64,000 nucleotides of DNA. Source: Tamarix chinensis. Lineage: Eukaryota; Streptophyta; Magnoliopsida; Caryophyllales; Tamaricaceae. Of the stretch, positions 14,131 to 25,793 are shown in pieces. The position numbers were made by a program, and so were the translations under genes. Under the pieces are notes generated by a model that was not told where the DNA came from, did no database searches, and saw nothing but the letters and a program-made list of their open reading frames with translations. The stretch spans positions 69,469,245-69,533,244 of the forward strand of contig CM060175.1 of NCBI GenBank assembly GCA_030549775.1, in the 5' to 3' direction. The number at the start of each line of letters is the position of its first letter. Within the stretch, counting starts at the first letter, position 1.

Positions 14131-15540
14131 ATAAAATAATTAACAATTAAATAAATTACTTTTAAAGGTTAAGGAGACTAGGACACAACCTAGGGGTGGT
14201 TGTGACCAGGCGGTGGCGGTGGAGGAGGAAGAAAAGTTGGAGAAGTGGATCTCTAGGCTAGAAGAGGGAGAGTGAGAAGGTAGTTGTGGTGGTGGTGGAT
14301 TCTCTAGGTTGAGGGGGTTGAAATGGTGGTGGTGGCGCAACAAAGGTGGCATCACATGGACGATTGTTGTGGTGGCCGAAGGTGGTGGAAAAGGAGGGAG
14401 GGTGAAGGAGAGGGAGCTAGGGACAAAGGAAGGTAGGGAGAGGTAGAGGGGGCTTTGCTGGGTGTTTTCGAAGGTAGGAGAAGTGGTAGTTGCGATGGGG
14501 ATGGCGACGCACGGCGGGGAGAAGGGCGACGATGGAGGAGAATGGGTAGTTTGGGCAGCCAATTTGGCACGGCCGAGGTGGCTCATGCAGGAGAAATCAG
14601 AGACGAGGGGTGGTGTGGTTCGGTGGAGGGTGATGCAAGGAGGAGTTTTGTAACACCGCGTATTTTTTAAATCTCATTTTATTAAGCTTAATGATTTATT
14701 AATGTAATTTGATGTAAGCATTTAATTATTTTAATTTCGATTCATTTTATGGATTTATCGACGATTTCGATTTCATATTTGAATTTAATTAATTGTTGTC
14801 GTTGCGGACCATTCTAGATAAATTCATTCACGACCATGATTTTATTATATTCATATGATTTCGATTTTCGGTTAAAAATATATATTCTCGTTCTTTCTCA
14901 TATTTTTATTTTTAATATTTTAGATTCATTTTTTATTATAACTTCGTCGTGTGATTACGACTTTATTTTAGAGTTATATTTCGTTAACAAAATATATTAT
15001 TTAAATTATAGAATTTCTGTTTAAATAGTTAAATTTATTTTAATGATTTTATTCGTAGAAAATATTTCTGACTTTAAATTTATTCATTTCCAAAAATCAT
15101 TAAGATTTTCGTGAAGTTTTAAATTAAAAAGATTTTCGGAACTTATTTATGAATTTCTTTCCGAAATTAATTTTCTTCCATTTTACGCTTTTTAATTTGC
15201 GGAAAACCGATTTTGAAAATTATAAAAATTAGTCTCGGTTTATTAGAATTGGATTTAAATATTTTATTATATGCTTTTAAATGATTTTTTGAGGTATTAT
15301 AATGTATTTCTGTAAATAATATAAATTTTTACGTTTGTTGGTAAATTCTTCCGAAAATGTTTTCAAAATTCTTTATATAGCTCTTTTATCGATATCAAGC
15401 TTTCAGATTCTTACGAAATGATTTTCGTTGAATAAAATTTAGATAAAATCTTCCAATAATAATTTTTGATATTTAGTATTTTATTTTATACTTGTATTTG
15501 TAAAAAAATAATAATAAAAAGGGAGCCCAACCCAACCGGT

Positions 15541-15660
15541 GCCCCCGACCCCCCTCTTCTTTTCCTTTTCTCTCTTCTCTCCCTTCTCTTCTCTTTCCTT
15601 TTCCCGACTCCCCTGCCCCCGTCCCAGCCTCCCTCACCTCCTCCTTATCCCAGCTCCACC
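15541..15660 (+). repeat. Pyrimidine-rich block of LTR A
   Basis: About 120 nt almost devoid of purines on the + strand (C/T with rare A/G). An equivalent purine-rich stretch on the + strand marks copies read in - orientation (B about 47810-47930, D about 19610-20030, E about 59100-59760, F about 1150-1310). Confidence 0.7.
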
Positions 15661-15688
15661 AGTCGCCTCGCCAGCCACACCCAGCCAG

Positions 15689-15958
15689 TAGGGTTGTAAA
15701 CGAGCCGAGCCGAGCCAAATACCCGTAGGTTTGGGTTCGGCTCGTTTAACTAAACGAGCCTAAAATGATGTTTGAGCTCGGCTCGTTTAACTAAACGAAC
15801 GAGCCGAATTAAGATTTTAACGAGCCGAGCTCACGAGCCAAAGTCAAAAAATGAACCGAGCCTCACTTTTAGGCTCGTTTAACTAAACGAATCAGCCGAA
15901 CTGAGCTTTTAACGAGCCGAGCCGAATATCGAACTGGCTTAGCTCATTTACAGCCCTA
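15689..15958. mobile_element. hAT-type MITE copy 2 in LTR A
   Basis: 270 bp, starts TAGGGTTGTAAACGAGCCGA and ends with the inverted partner TCATTTACAGCCCTA. It is flanked by ccagccag (15681-15688) and ccagccac (15959-15966), an 8-bp TSD with one mismatch. The interior has repeated GGCTCGTTTAACTAAACGA motifs in both orientations, so the element is largely self-complementary. Confidence 0.8.
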
Positions 15959-16161
15959 CCAGCCACCATGGGCAATGCAGCCAGCAACAAGCAAAATAGT
16001 AGCCGCAGCAGTTGCAGCAGCAGTAGCCGCGTGCAGTAGCAGGAAGCCAGCTCGCGCCGCCGTCCGGCCACAGCGAGCATCGCTGGCTGCCGACGAGCAA
16101 TCCTCGACCTTTAGCGAAGCTTCTCCGACCTTCCCTTACTCTGATTTGTTGATTTTCATTC

Positions 16162-16185
16162 TATATAAATTTCTGAAAACCCTAA
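16162..16185 (+). promoter_or_regulatory. Predicted LTR promoter: TATA box plus AAAACCCTAA
   Basis: TATATAAA followed 7 bp later by AAAACCCTAA. The same pair is kept in the inverted copy B (TATAAAA at 47563-47557, AAAACCCTAA at 47550-47541 on the - strand). It would place transcription start about 1.5 kb inside the LTR. Confidence 0.5.
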
Positions 16186-16395
16186 CATGGATTTGATTAA
16201 TTGAGTATGAATTAGCTTATGAAAAGCTAAATTGATTGTTTGGTTATGTATATATATGTTGTATGATTGATTTAGAGTTGTTGATTGTAGTGTATTTGAA
16301 TGACTTGTGAAAATCATATTTTTGGCCAGGTTATGCCCGAATTTTTCAGATTCGCCCGATTTGGCGATTTTGGATAAATTGATTATATACATTTT

Positions 16396-17420
16396 AAAAT
16401 GTATCTAATTTCATGTTAGAACCGTCAATTTGATAAATTTATGCGGAATTAATCAGAATTTGATTCCTAGGTCAAAATTCGTGTGTAATGAAATTGGGTC
16501 ACATAATTGAGTCATTTCACTCAATTGATTTTATAATATCGTTTGAAATATATTTAATTTCATATCGGAAGTGTTGATTTGGGAAATTTGTGCGTAATTG
16601 ATCGGAATTGGATTTTTAGGTCAAAACTCTTGCGGGACTAAATTGGATTGTGTAATCGGGTCGTTTTATTCAATCGACTATATAATTTATAAATATATTT
16701 AATTACATTTATGAACCATCAATTTATATATTTTAGCAAGAATTGATCGGATTTGTATTTCGGGCTCAAAAACCCTAATTATGCTGAATTGGGTATTTCT
16801 TTTATTGGTTTTGGGCAATTGATTATACGATATATTATAAAATATATCTAATTGTATTTATAAACATTTAATTTAAATAAATTAATAGAATTCAACCAAA
16901 TTGTATTTTTGTGCCTAAAACCCTAGATTTCAAGTCAAATTATGAAATTGATCATATGTATAATTTTTTTTTCTAAAATTAAATTTATAGAAATAGTTGA
17001 AATGATCCTAATTACATTCTAATACCTTTAATTGGAATTAATTGATTTGAATTACCTAAGTTTGTGTCGTGGGCTTTAAAACCCTAATTTTGAAAATGGA
17101 TAGTCTTAAATTGGCTACTAGGAAAATTGTTTTTGTTGAAATTAATTATCTAGATTTATCTAAAATTAGTTTAATTGTGTTTTAAAACTATCAATTTGAG
17201 GTAACCGAAGTGATTTGGACGATTCATAGTTTAGACATTAAAAACCCTAATCTTCGGGGATGGTTTTATAAAATTAATTGTGCTATACTTCTTTTACCTA
17301 ATCGATTTCTGGCTTTGATTTAAAATCATTTGAATTATATTCTTACGTTATCAGGTTGGATTGGTCCCCCAAAAATTGGTTTGCCTCTTTAGTTGTAAAA
17401 CCTAATGAGTAAGTTATTTT
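16396..17420 (+). repeat. Seven-unit tandem repeat of about 145-162 bp in LTR A
   Basis: Diverged units begin with AAATATATTTAATTA-like sequence at 16396, 16546, 16691, 16840, 17000, 17162 and 17322 (spacings 150, 145, 149, 160, 162, 160). Units share a following run of CATCAATTT, GGAATTGATCGGAATT and AGGTCAAAA-like segments. Four units carry an AAACCCTA box (about 16766, 16918, 17080 and 17240). The same array is present in LTR B. Confidence 0.75.
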
Positions 17421-18104
17421 CGATAAAATAGTTTATAATCTATTATTCTTTCTCCGGCTTTCTAAATTAATGTGAAACGTCCCAAGTGATAAGTGTTAAA
17501 TCCAATTTTGTTGATATTTAATCTTAAATCTTAATAGAGTTATGCTCATGAGTCCTAGGTTATGGACACGTTTTCTAAGAAAGATTGTTTGTGTCCTATT
17601 ATATGGATTTAATTATAATATGTTAATTATTGATCGATAAAATAGCTTCTAACCTTGTTCTCGATTTCTATCGGCGATTTAGGAAAACTTTATCGTGGAT
17701 GGTCGAGCTTTCGATAGCTCTCCCTCTTTCTTAATTTGCTTAGCTAGCTTCCGATTTAGGTAAGTCATTACTTACCTTTACTTATGGTGGAATTTGGATG
17801 TATGTCTACTTAAAGTGGAAGGTGATAAGTATGCCTATCAATTATTTAATCATGTCAAGTGTATGTTGTGTTCTGTGTAGTAATTACATATATATACAAA
17901 TTTATAGCCTCAATACAAATGTGTGTTAAGATGACACTTGAATATGGTATGCATTTGAGTATGTGAAGGGTTGAGTATGGATTGAAATTATATGATATCC
18001 CATGTTGTATCTTTATGTCATGGAATTATTCATGTGGGCCTGATTTATGGTCGGTTAAAATCCTTGAATAAGATACTAATAATTCAAAGTGGAAGATCAC
18101 GTGA

Positions 18105-18520
18105 GTTGGGCCGAAGTGTAGGGTCCGTTCCACCAGACGATAATAGTGGCTCAGGTGTCCTGTCCCTGAGAGGTGCTTTAGTCCGTTCCACTAGATTAAG
18201 AATAGTGGGGCCCTATACTCAACGTGAATAAGAATATGATATGAGTTAAGTAATGAATAAGACACTAATTATTTAAAGTGGAAGATTACGTGAGTCAGGA
18301 CCAAGTGTAGGGACCTTTCCACCAGACGATAATAATGGCTAAGGTGTATTGTCCCTAAGAGGTGATTCAAGTCGTTCCACCGATTAAGAATAGTGGCTCA
18401 GGAGCATTTTGCCCTGAGAGGTGTAGGGTCTGTTCCACCGGACGATAATAGTGGCTCGGGTGTGTTGTCCCCAAGAGATGCTTCAGACCGTTCCACCAGT
18501 TTAAGAATAGTGGGGTCCAT
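18105..18520 (+). repeat. Short tandem array in LTR A
   Basis: Repeated GTTCCACCAGACGATAATAG units alternating with GGCTCAGGTGTCCTGTCCCT-GAG type segments and AGTGGAAGATTACGTGAGTC segments. Individual spacers can fold as small hairpins (CTCAGG...CCTGAG). This is the reverse-complement equivalent of the CCACTATTATAGCCGGTGG arrays in C, D and G. Confidence 0.75.
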
Positions 18521-18775
18521 GAACTCATTATAAATAAATAAAATCGGATGTAATAATGATTAGTATTGGATTGGTGTTACTTAGGATGCGATCTGATTTC
18601 TTGTACGCTGGTATCTTATGTGCCATCATGTCTAGTAATGTACTTATAAGTATGAATCTGTGACCCTATGTGTTATTATATCTAATACATGTATAATTAA
18701 GCATGAAAATTGTAAGCTAGAGTCTTTCATATCTTATGTGTTTCATGTTTCTTTCCATGAGTTGGGTAGTCTTGA

Positions 18776-18800
18776 TTTACTCAGTACCGGACCCGTACTG
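18776..18800 (+). promoter_or_regulatory. Conserved inverted-repeat motif of the long LTRs (copy A)
   Basis: TTACT followed by CAGTA-N9-TACTG, 540 bp from the LTR 3' end. Equivalent motifs are found in B, C, D, E and H at 400-560 bp from the same end, and degenerate forms in G, I and K. The function is unknown. Confidence 0.6.
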
Positions 18801-20336
18801 ATGCTACCTTGGTTGAATGGTTCATGTGATGATCCACTGATGGTGGGGAGTAGACCTCTTATGCAGGTTTGAGATCGAATATTATTTTTGGGTTGAAGGA
18901 TTGGCTTGAGAGAGTAGGCAAATTCGGAGTTTGATCTATCGGGTTTTATCTTGTTTAACTGTATTCATCTCTAGAAGTTTCAAGTGTTGTATTTAAAATT
19001 TCAAGGGTATTGTAATTGGCTTTTAATTTCTCGTACTCTAATAAGCTTTTAAAATTCAAGTTTATTTCACAGGTTCCATTGATTTACTCAGTGATGATTT
19101 TATTTGGTGAAATTATTCACTTGCCATCTATCTGTGGATATCTCCTTGTGTGAGTTTATCCTCACAGCATAGATGTTATTTGGAATTTTATTTGACAGGT
19201 TTTAGCCTTGCATCTAGCATGAGATAGATGGTGGACATATATCTTGTGTTAGATGTGGCGATAACATTTCCCAAATTCTATTCTAGCTTCCACTTTATTC
19301 TTTCAAAAAAAATTCAAGAGTGAATTTTGGGGGTGTTTCAAGTTTGATAGGTGGTTCGGGCAGCGGTGCTAGGTGATGGTGGCGAAGGAGGAGTCTAAAG
19401 AGGCGATGGCGCAAGGGAGGTAAATTTTTGGGCAAGAAAAGGAAGCTCAATCAAGGGGTCAGTTGGGGTATTTATAGGCTAATGGGGGTGGATACAATAG
19501 AGGAAGAGGACTTATAGGCTAATGGGGGTGGATACGATAGAGGGGGAAGAGGACAAGAGGGGGTAGGTGTGGCAGGGTCACCAGTCAGCGGTGGTAGGCC
19601 GATACAAGCCTGCAATTTGGTTGGGGGAGAAGAAAAGGAAAGAAAGGGGGCACACGTGAGGGGGTAGGGGTGGTTGGGGTCGGAAAAGGAAAGGAAAAGA
19701 ATCGAGAGAGAGAGAGGTGGTACAAGCTGGTGGTACAGTGGTGGCTGGTCAGCGATGGCAGGCTGTAGGTCTTGCATGGGAGGAGCGGGAGGAAGAAGAA
19801 GAAGGGTCAACCGACCGGTCTAGGGGAAAAAGAAAAGAAAGAAAGAAAGAAAGAAGGGCGAACCGGCAGCTGAGCGGGGGGAAAAAGCGTGCAAGCTGGG
19901 CTGCGCAGAAGGAAGAGGAGGGAGGAGGGTTTGGGCCGCAGGGGAGGCTGGCCCATTTCGGGGAAGAAGGGAAAAAGAAAAGGGAGAAAAGAGAGAAAGG
20001 AAAGAAAAAGGAAAAAAGAAAGGAAAAATAGATTGGTTTGGGCATTTAGAATTTTTTAGTACTTTTGAATATTTAAAATAATAATATTTAGTAAAATAAT
20101 AATTAAATTCCATTTTTAGATTAATTTAGGATATTTTGAATAATTTTTCCTAAATTACATTTTAATTAGTAAGGCACCCTAATTTTTTCCTAATTAAATT
20201 ATTTATTATTTTCCTCTTGATTTTGCCTTAAATATTCCCCCTTATTTTAATAAAATAATTAATTTAAGTAATTTTCCCAATAAATTCCTATTTTTACATA
20301 ATTTTCTAAATTAGGGTTTTGGGATATGTCAATATA

Positions 20337-21016
20337 TATGTCATAGAGGTGTATGGGTGTAGCTGACACACAATTTAAACCATGTTGTTGCATAATTGTC
20401 ATATTAGTGAGAAGGATATTATTCCAATTAAGGGATTGAGATAGCTTCCTTTATTTGTCAATCACACAAATAAAACAAAATAAATAAAGTGTTAACCAAG
20501 ACTCTAAACTCATGAAAACAGAAATAATAAAGAAAAAAACCCATTATAGGGGCTTTTAAAAGAGAGATAAAACAAAAAATAAAATAAAAGGCAACTATAA
20601 AATATGGATGAAAAAAATATGATGAATGTGCTAGGGAATCTACTTTCACCACTAGACTAAGTCAAAAACATAACAACTCCTATGTCAACTATATTATCAT
20701 GAAAAAGATATTGATAAATTTTTAAGCTAAAAGAGAGTATATGCACCTTATATTAATTTTCTTAATTAATTAATATGATTATGTGTTAATGGTAAATCTC
20801 ATTGACTACTACTGATATAGTTGCAACAAGTGGCTTTTATATTTATCTAGAATCAAGGCATTAAACACGTGTGGAAGGGATGTTAATATAAGTAAAAAAA
20901 CTAGTACATTAAGCATGTCTAATTGTATTTCCTATGTTTGACCCATACGTATCTAAAACATTACTCTGCACTAGTTAAAGTGACAATACTATTAGGTGAT
21001 TTGCTCTTTAATCTAG

Positions 21017-21085
<69 letters not shown>

Positions 21086-21267
21086 TAGTGAAACTTTATA
21101 GCCACCTAACATACATAAAATCATATCATATCACCATTGTAAGGAAGCAAAAATAAGGCATACACCATATAATTGACACCTGATAGAATCTTGCATATAA
21201 ATTATAGTAATTAATTTGGAGGCAAAGAACAATTCTCATGACATATAGGAAGATAAAATATATTATT

Positions 21268-21299
<32 letters not shown>

Positions 21300-21709
21300 C
21301 ATTATTATTATTACTATTATTATTATTATCTCATACCATAGTTCAAGACTTCAATCTCACATCTAAAAAAAAAAGTTAGTCACACATCATGGAAAATTAA
21401 TTACGCAAAACATATATAAGGATAGGAAAATAAAATACCAAAAGCATGATTTAAAAACAAGCGTATCAAGTGGGGAAAATGAGGGTCACACAATGGCTAA
21501 TAGGTTAGAGGTCAGCTTCCTCCCTAGTTTAGTTACACAAACACTCATTTTCTCTAGCTTGAAACATCTTTGAAGTTGAATGATTGCAAGGACTATATCA
21601 ACAAATTAGGGAGTATGTAGGAGTTGATGAAATAATGAACCGGTTGAATGATTTGAACCACGAAGTTAATGAATTATGGAGATGGATGAAGGTATGAATA
21701 TAGTGTAAT
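20337..21709. other. Unassigned AT-rich interval with microsatellites
   Basis: Between LTR D and decayed LTR I. Contains a (TA)n tract at 21022-21082 and a (TTA)n tract at 21260-21330. No gene or element recognised; it may include the displaced part of fragment H. Confidence 0.4.
21022..21082. repeat. (TA)n microsatellite
   Basis: About 30 uninterrupted TA units in unassigned AT-rich sequence. Confidence 0.9.
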
Positions 21710-24700
21710 ATCTCCATTTTATATTCCTATAAAACTTTGTGTGAAAGATTAGGGAAAAGGCTAAAACCAAAAAGGGGAGGAGTGTTACTGCAATAACTAA
21801 CATAAGACCTATGCCTATCATCAATCTCATGTTAAGTACAAGGCTAAAAATCTATCCAACAAAACTTAAAACAAAATCTATATCAAATCATTGTTGATAT
21901 TTAAAATCTCAATGAAGAAACACAAATATAAATAGTATATTACAACAACATCTAAAAATTTCAAGAAATCATAATCAAAATCTGGAAATAGATACATAAG
22001 CCCTCAATGGACAAAAACTACGGTTAGCCCTAATGCTCGGCCATGCCAACATTTCTAGAAAAACCAACTAGAACTACCTACACAAACATAATATTAGTAA
22101 GATGTCGTATTGAGTAAGCAACTCAACTTATAACAATAACACACACACACAAACTTTATATTTGATCATAACACAAGAAAAATGGTGTATTAATTAACAT
22201 GCAATAATGAAAAAACATTGATGTCATGTTTACATGTTATCATGTACATGGAATATCATGTTATCATATCATATTATGGAGGATAGAAGGACTTTTTATG
22301 CAAGAGATAAATAAGATAAATAAAGGAGTTCCCATCACACACTCATACAAAGTTTCATGACATAACCAAATAGAAGGATTCCCATGGCATGTGATATAAT
22401 AGGAGGAATAAGAAAGCATATAAGTACATGAGTTCACCAAATAACATGAAATGATATAAAAAGAAGAAGAAAAAACATGAAATAATAGAAAAACATGGTA
22501 CACCCACTTTCACACAACTACCCATTCTATTCATTACCATTCCCTTATTTCCATACAATCCTTCCATTTTAGTTCATCGAACCACTTATTGATTAACTCC
22601 ATAGAAAGATATTACATGACACACTCCATTTCATATTCTTACTTATATCCATATATATATATATACATATAAACCATAGTTTTCTTGTTTCAATTATACC
22701 ACTTTCCATTTCAAAAATACAGTATTACTCACATCTAAGGCACAACAATCAAGGATTCCATGTGGACATGCATATCTCAGAGGCTTAGGAAATCACATGA
22801 TATCTAAGGCACAATGACCAAAGAAAAATAAATAAACATGTCACTTATAGCTATACAAGCATGACAAACACTATAGTCTATAGAATTGCAACTATGGATA
22901 ACACAATCACTCAGGATACATCAACCTTTAAGGGATAACACAATCACTCAGGATACATCAACCTTTAAGTATCGATACTCTTATAAGACCCATAGGTCAC
23001 TTATAGAGTAGAGAGAATGGTCTCATTGTGGCACTATCAGCACACATACAAAATCACAAGGAAGGTGTCTACAACACGACCCTACATCGGAGCTCATCCT
23101 AAAGCTACTTAAGGTGGGTTATATACAACCACAAGCTATGGTCATTATGATGACTTATAATAGAGTCCCCATAACCACATATTCCATTAAACACATGATC
23201 CACTAATGTTCTTAAAATAATTAGGTATGATTAACAATGAAGAAATCAACCACTTTACATTTATATTAACGAACATTATACAAAAAATAAATCAAAGTAC
23301 ACTTAAGCATACACTATTGTGTTTACATATCATAACTTATAAACTATACTTATGAAGAATCATGATTCACATATATGAAGAACTACATAATATCCCGCCA
23401 TAAAGTCAATACATCATAAGAACATAAAAATAGCCAAATGATCGAGACATACAAACATAGTCGTACTTGTTTATTTAACATACAACTTAATATAATAACA
23501 CACATGTTTAAAACACTTAATATACACAATATACATGCTTTAATGCTCAACATGAAATACTTACATAACCCTTAGCATAATTGTAACACACAAAATACAC
23601 GTTTCCTTGACAGACCCTTATATTGACAAAATATGGTAATTTAACCCAACTTAGAACACTAAATCCCTAAGGCTTCATGTGCCTTAAGGAGTCAAAGGTT
23701 CCGCAAAGAATCCTTTTTTGTTTTGGGTAACTTGGCACATGTTGGAGCATTATAAGTGAACGTTACACTATTAGTAATTGATAAAATTGATTCAAAGTCA
23801 ATCAAACTCCACCACATTTGAGCGTGGTCTATCTTCCCCTAATTTATTAAAATCGACCACATTTAACCTGAGCTTATCCCACTTATACGAGGGAACATTA
23901 TGATCCTTGGCCTTTATAAAAAGGGGAGTTGCAAGGCACTGAAGAAAGGGTCACCAAATCTTAAAAAATACTCAAGCAATCTATTGAGCGATCATCATTC
24001 ACTTCAAGTAGTTTGCTCTAACTCTCTACCATTCTTACCTTTTACGGCATAGATGAAACTTCTACAAATGACTTCAGGAAGGGACCATGAGCCCCTCACC
24101 ATTGGTCTAACTCTATGGTAATTCTAGTCATTTTTATTTATGTCTTGATGATACCAAATTCTAAACATTTATGTCCTAATAGAAACAAAACATAAACGTT
24201 TATGCCTTAATGGAAAAAAAGTCTAAATATTTGTGCCTTTACAAGAAATGCAAAGACACTTATGCTTTTATATGAACATAATCAAAACGTTTATGTCTTT
24301 AAATACACTTTTGTTCACAAATCAATCATGATTTGTGTACAGTTTGTGTGCAACTCATCAGTGATACATGACTCATAAACATAACTTACCAACCATGTGC
24401 TTATCAAATGAGAAAATGAAGTAATATAAATAAGAATGTTTTGACCATAGTTTTGAAGATTGAACCTATCATTGAACTAATATCATCAAGAATTTATTAG
24501 TCTCACTTATGAGTTAAACTAGTCATATTAATATATGGTTACAAATAAAATTAAATAAGGTTGGTTCTAATCGATTTATTAACTAATTTTTTTACTAGAT
24601 TGCCAGAAGTTTCCTGGTTCAATCGATGTTGGTTGCTCCTAGTATTGGCCTAACTAAAAGACACAATCTCACTGGTAACTAACTAATTTGTCGGTTTATT

Positions 24701-25793
24701 GATAGTACTAATATATTCATTCTAATTTTTAATACTATAAAGAAATAATTCCATACAAGCACATAAATAAAATGGGAATTTTATTGTCTTAAAAGAAAAT
24801 TAATATAGGGTATTGTTATTTGGAAAACACTAAATTACTATATGAAAACATTTGGTTTTGAGGTAAGGCATCCTTCTTCTTTTTAATTTACTTCAGTACC
24901 ATGGATAATAATTAGATTGTGTGAGTAGTGGCCAAACTATACACTCCTCATAGTGAGTGGTGGATCAAACTCTATGTTTCTCATAGGAAACAACAAACCA
25001 AACTTTGTTTGTGTTATAGCGAGATACATCAACATTGGACTCTCTTTAGTAAATAAGTAATGAATAAGGATCAAACTGTGTGCTCTTTATCATGAGCAAC
25101 TATCAAAATATATACTTCTCATGGTAAATATGTATGCGCGAAAATGGCAATGCACAAAAGTCCCACGTCTAAGGGATGTTTCAAGGATGAATACCTACCC
25201 AAAAACACTCAATCAGGTGAAGAAATGTTGTGTAACAAAGAGGAAAAAAATTTGTTGCCAAAACAAATACAAGCCATGACTTACTTATGCAAGTCTTACC
25301 TTTCAATTTTAAAATTGTGCCTCTTTTATCTGATTCTCTACCTCTCTCAATTGTGGCTATTGTCAAGCTTCTCTATATCTACAATATTATCCATAAACTT
25401 CAATCTCACTTCCATCAATCTCATCGTGGAACTCATGCTCTATCTTTACTAATAGTAGAGAAAAGAGATGGATGAGGAATATCGGTGAGAAGAATCAATG
25501 AATAAGCAATGTATCCTTTTCTCATATCTAAAAAGTAAGGTACTTTTAGGTTCATAGGAAGACCAAAGAAATAGAGAAAGGGATCCAATTTTTTTATTTT
25601 GATAGTATATATTTTTGTCATTTTTTTCTTAATCTAGACATATAATTTAATTGGACATGTTATGATCGTAAATTTTTGTCATTTTTTTAAAGGGATATCA
25701 TCTCATTCTTCTAATTTTTGAATTTTATTTTATTTTTATATACTATGCATTTATTTATTTTTTTAGTTTAAAGGTGTGAAGTAGGATTTTACA
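21710..25793 (-). mobile_element. Decayed long LTR I
   Basis: Low end TGTAATATCTCCATTTTATA at 21710, then GAGTGTTACTGCAATAAC (21779), TAAGTACAAGGCTAAAAATC (21835), and a degenerate GTATTGAGTAAGC motif (22108-22118) at 400 bp, matching family order on the - strand. The high end (about 25793, GGATTTTACA) is tentative and no TSD is visible. An exact 35-bp direct repeat lies at 22893-22966. No coding domains. Confidence 0.4.

Larger units (their letters stand above)
14649..19340 (+). mobile_element. Solo LTR A (4692 bp), TSD AGTTT, nested in LTR D
   Basis: Starts TGTAACACCGCG and ends GGGTGTTTCA, with perfect AGTTT duplications at 14644-14648 and 19341-19345. Order of parts: AT-rich start with clear homology to LTR B (a 180-bp sample looks about 88% identical); pyrimidine-rich block 15541-15660; hAT MITE 15689-15958; CAG-rich segment; TATA box 16162-16169 followed by AAAACCCTAA (16176-16185); seven-unit about 150-bp tandem repeat 16396-17420; short tandem array 18105-18520; inverted-repeat motif 18776-18800; terminus. 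No gag or pol, and one LTR only. Superfamily unproven; 5-bp TSD and TG...CA ends fit an LTR retrotransposon. Confidence 0.88.
10938..20331 (-). mobile_element. Solo LTR D (net 4697 bp), TSD ATATA, interrupted by LTR A
   Basis: Low end TGTAACACCCCCAAATAATT at 10938 and high end GGGATATGTCA at 20331, flanked by a perfect 5-bp repeat ATATA (10933-10937 and 20332-20336). Subtracting LTR A and its duplication leaves 4697 bp, close to A itself. Read on the - strand it has a pyrimidine-rich block (20030 to about 19600), GGT-rich sequence, a large microsatellite, tandem short repeats (11636-11990) and the inverted-repeat motif AGTAC-actac-GTACT followed by GAGTAAGG (11433-11455). No protein domain; open frames inside are compositional. 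Confidence 0.8.

Noticed and set aside
14140..14670. 148-codon Pro/Ser-rich frame and overlapping frames on both strands
   Set aside because: They sit in the GGT/purine-rich block of LTR D; low complexity keeps frames open. No family resemblance.
19472..20113. Overlapping 97-112 codon frames on both strands
   Set aside because: Purine-rich block of LTR D; all are charge- or Phe/Ser-biased artefacts.
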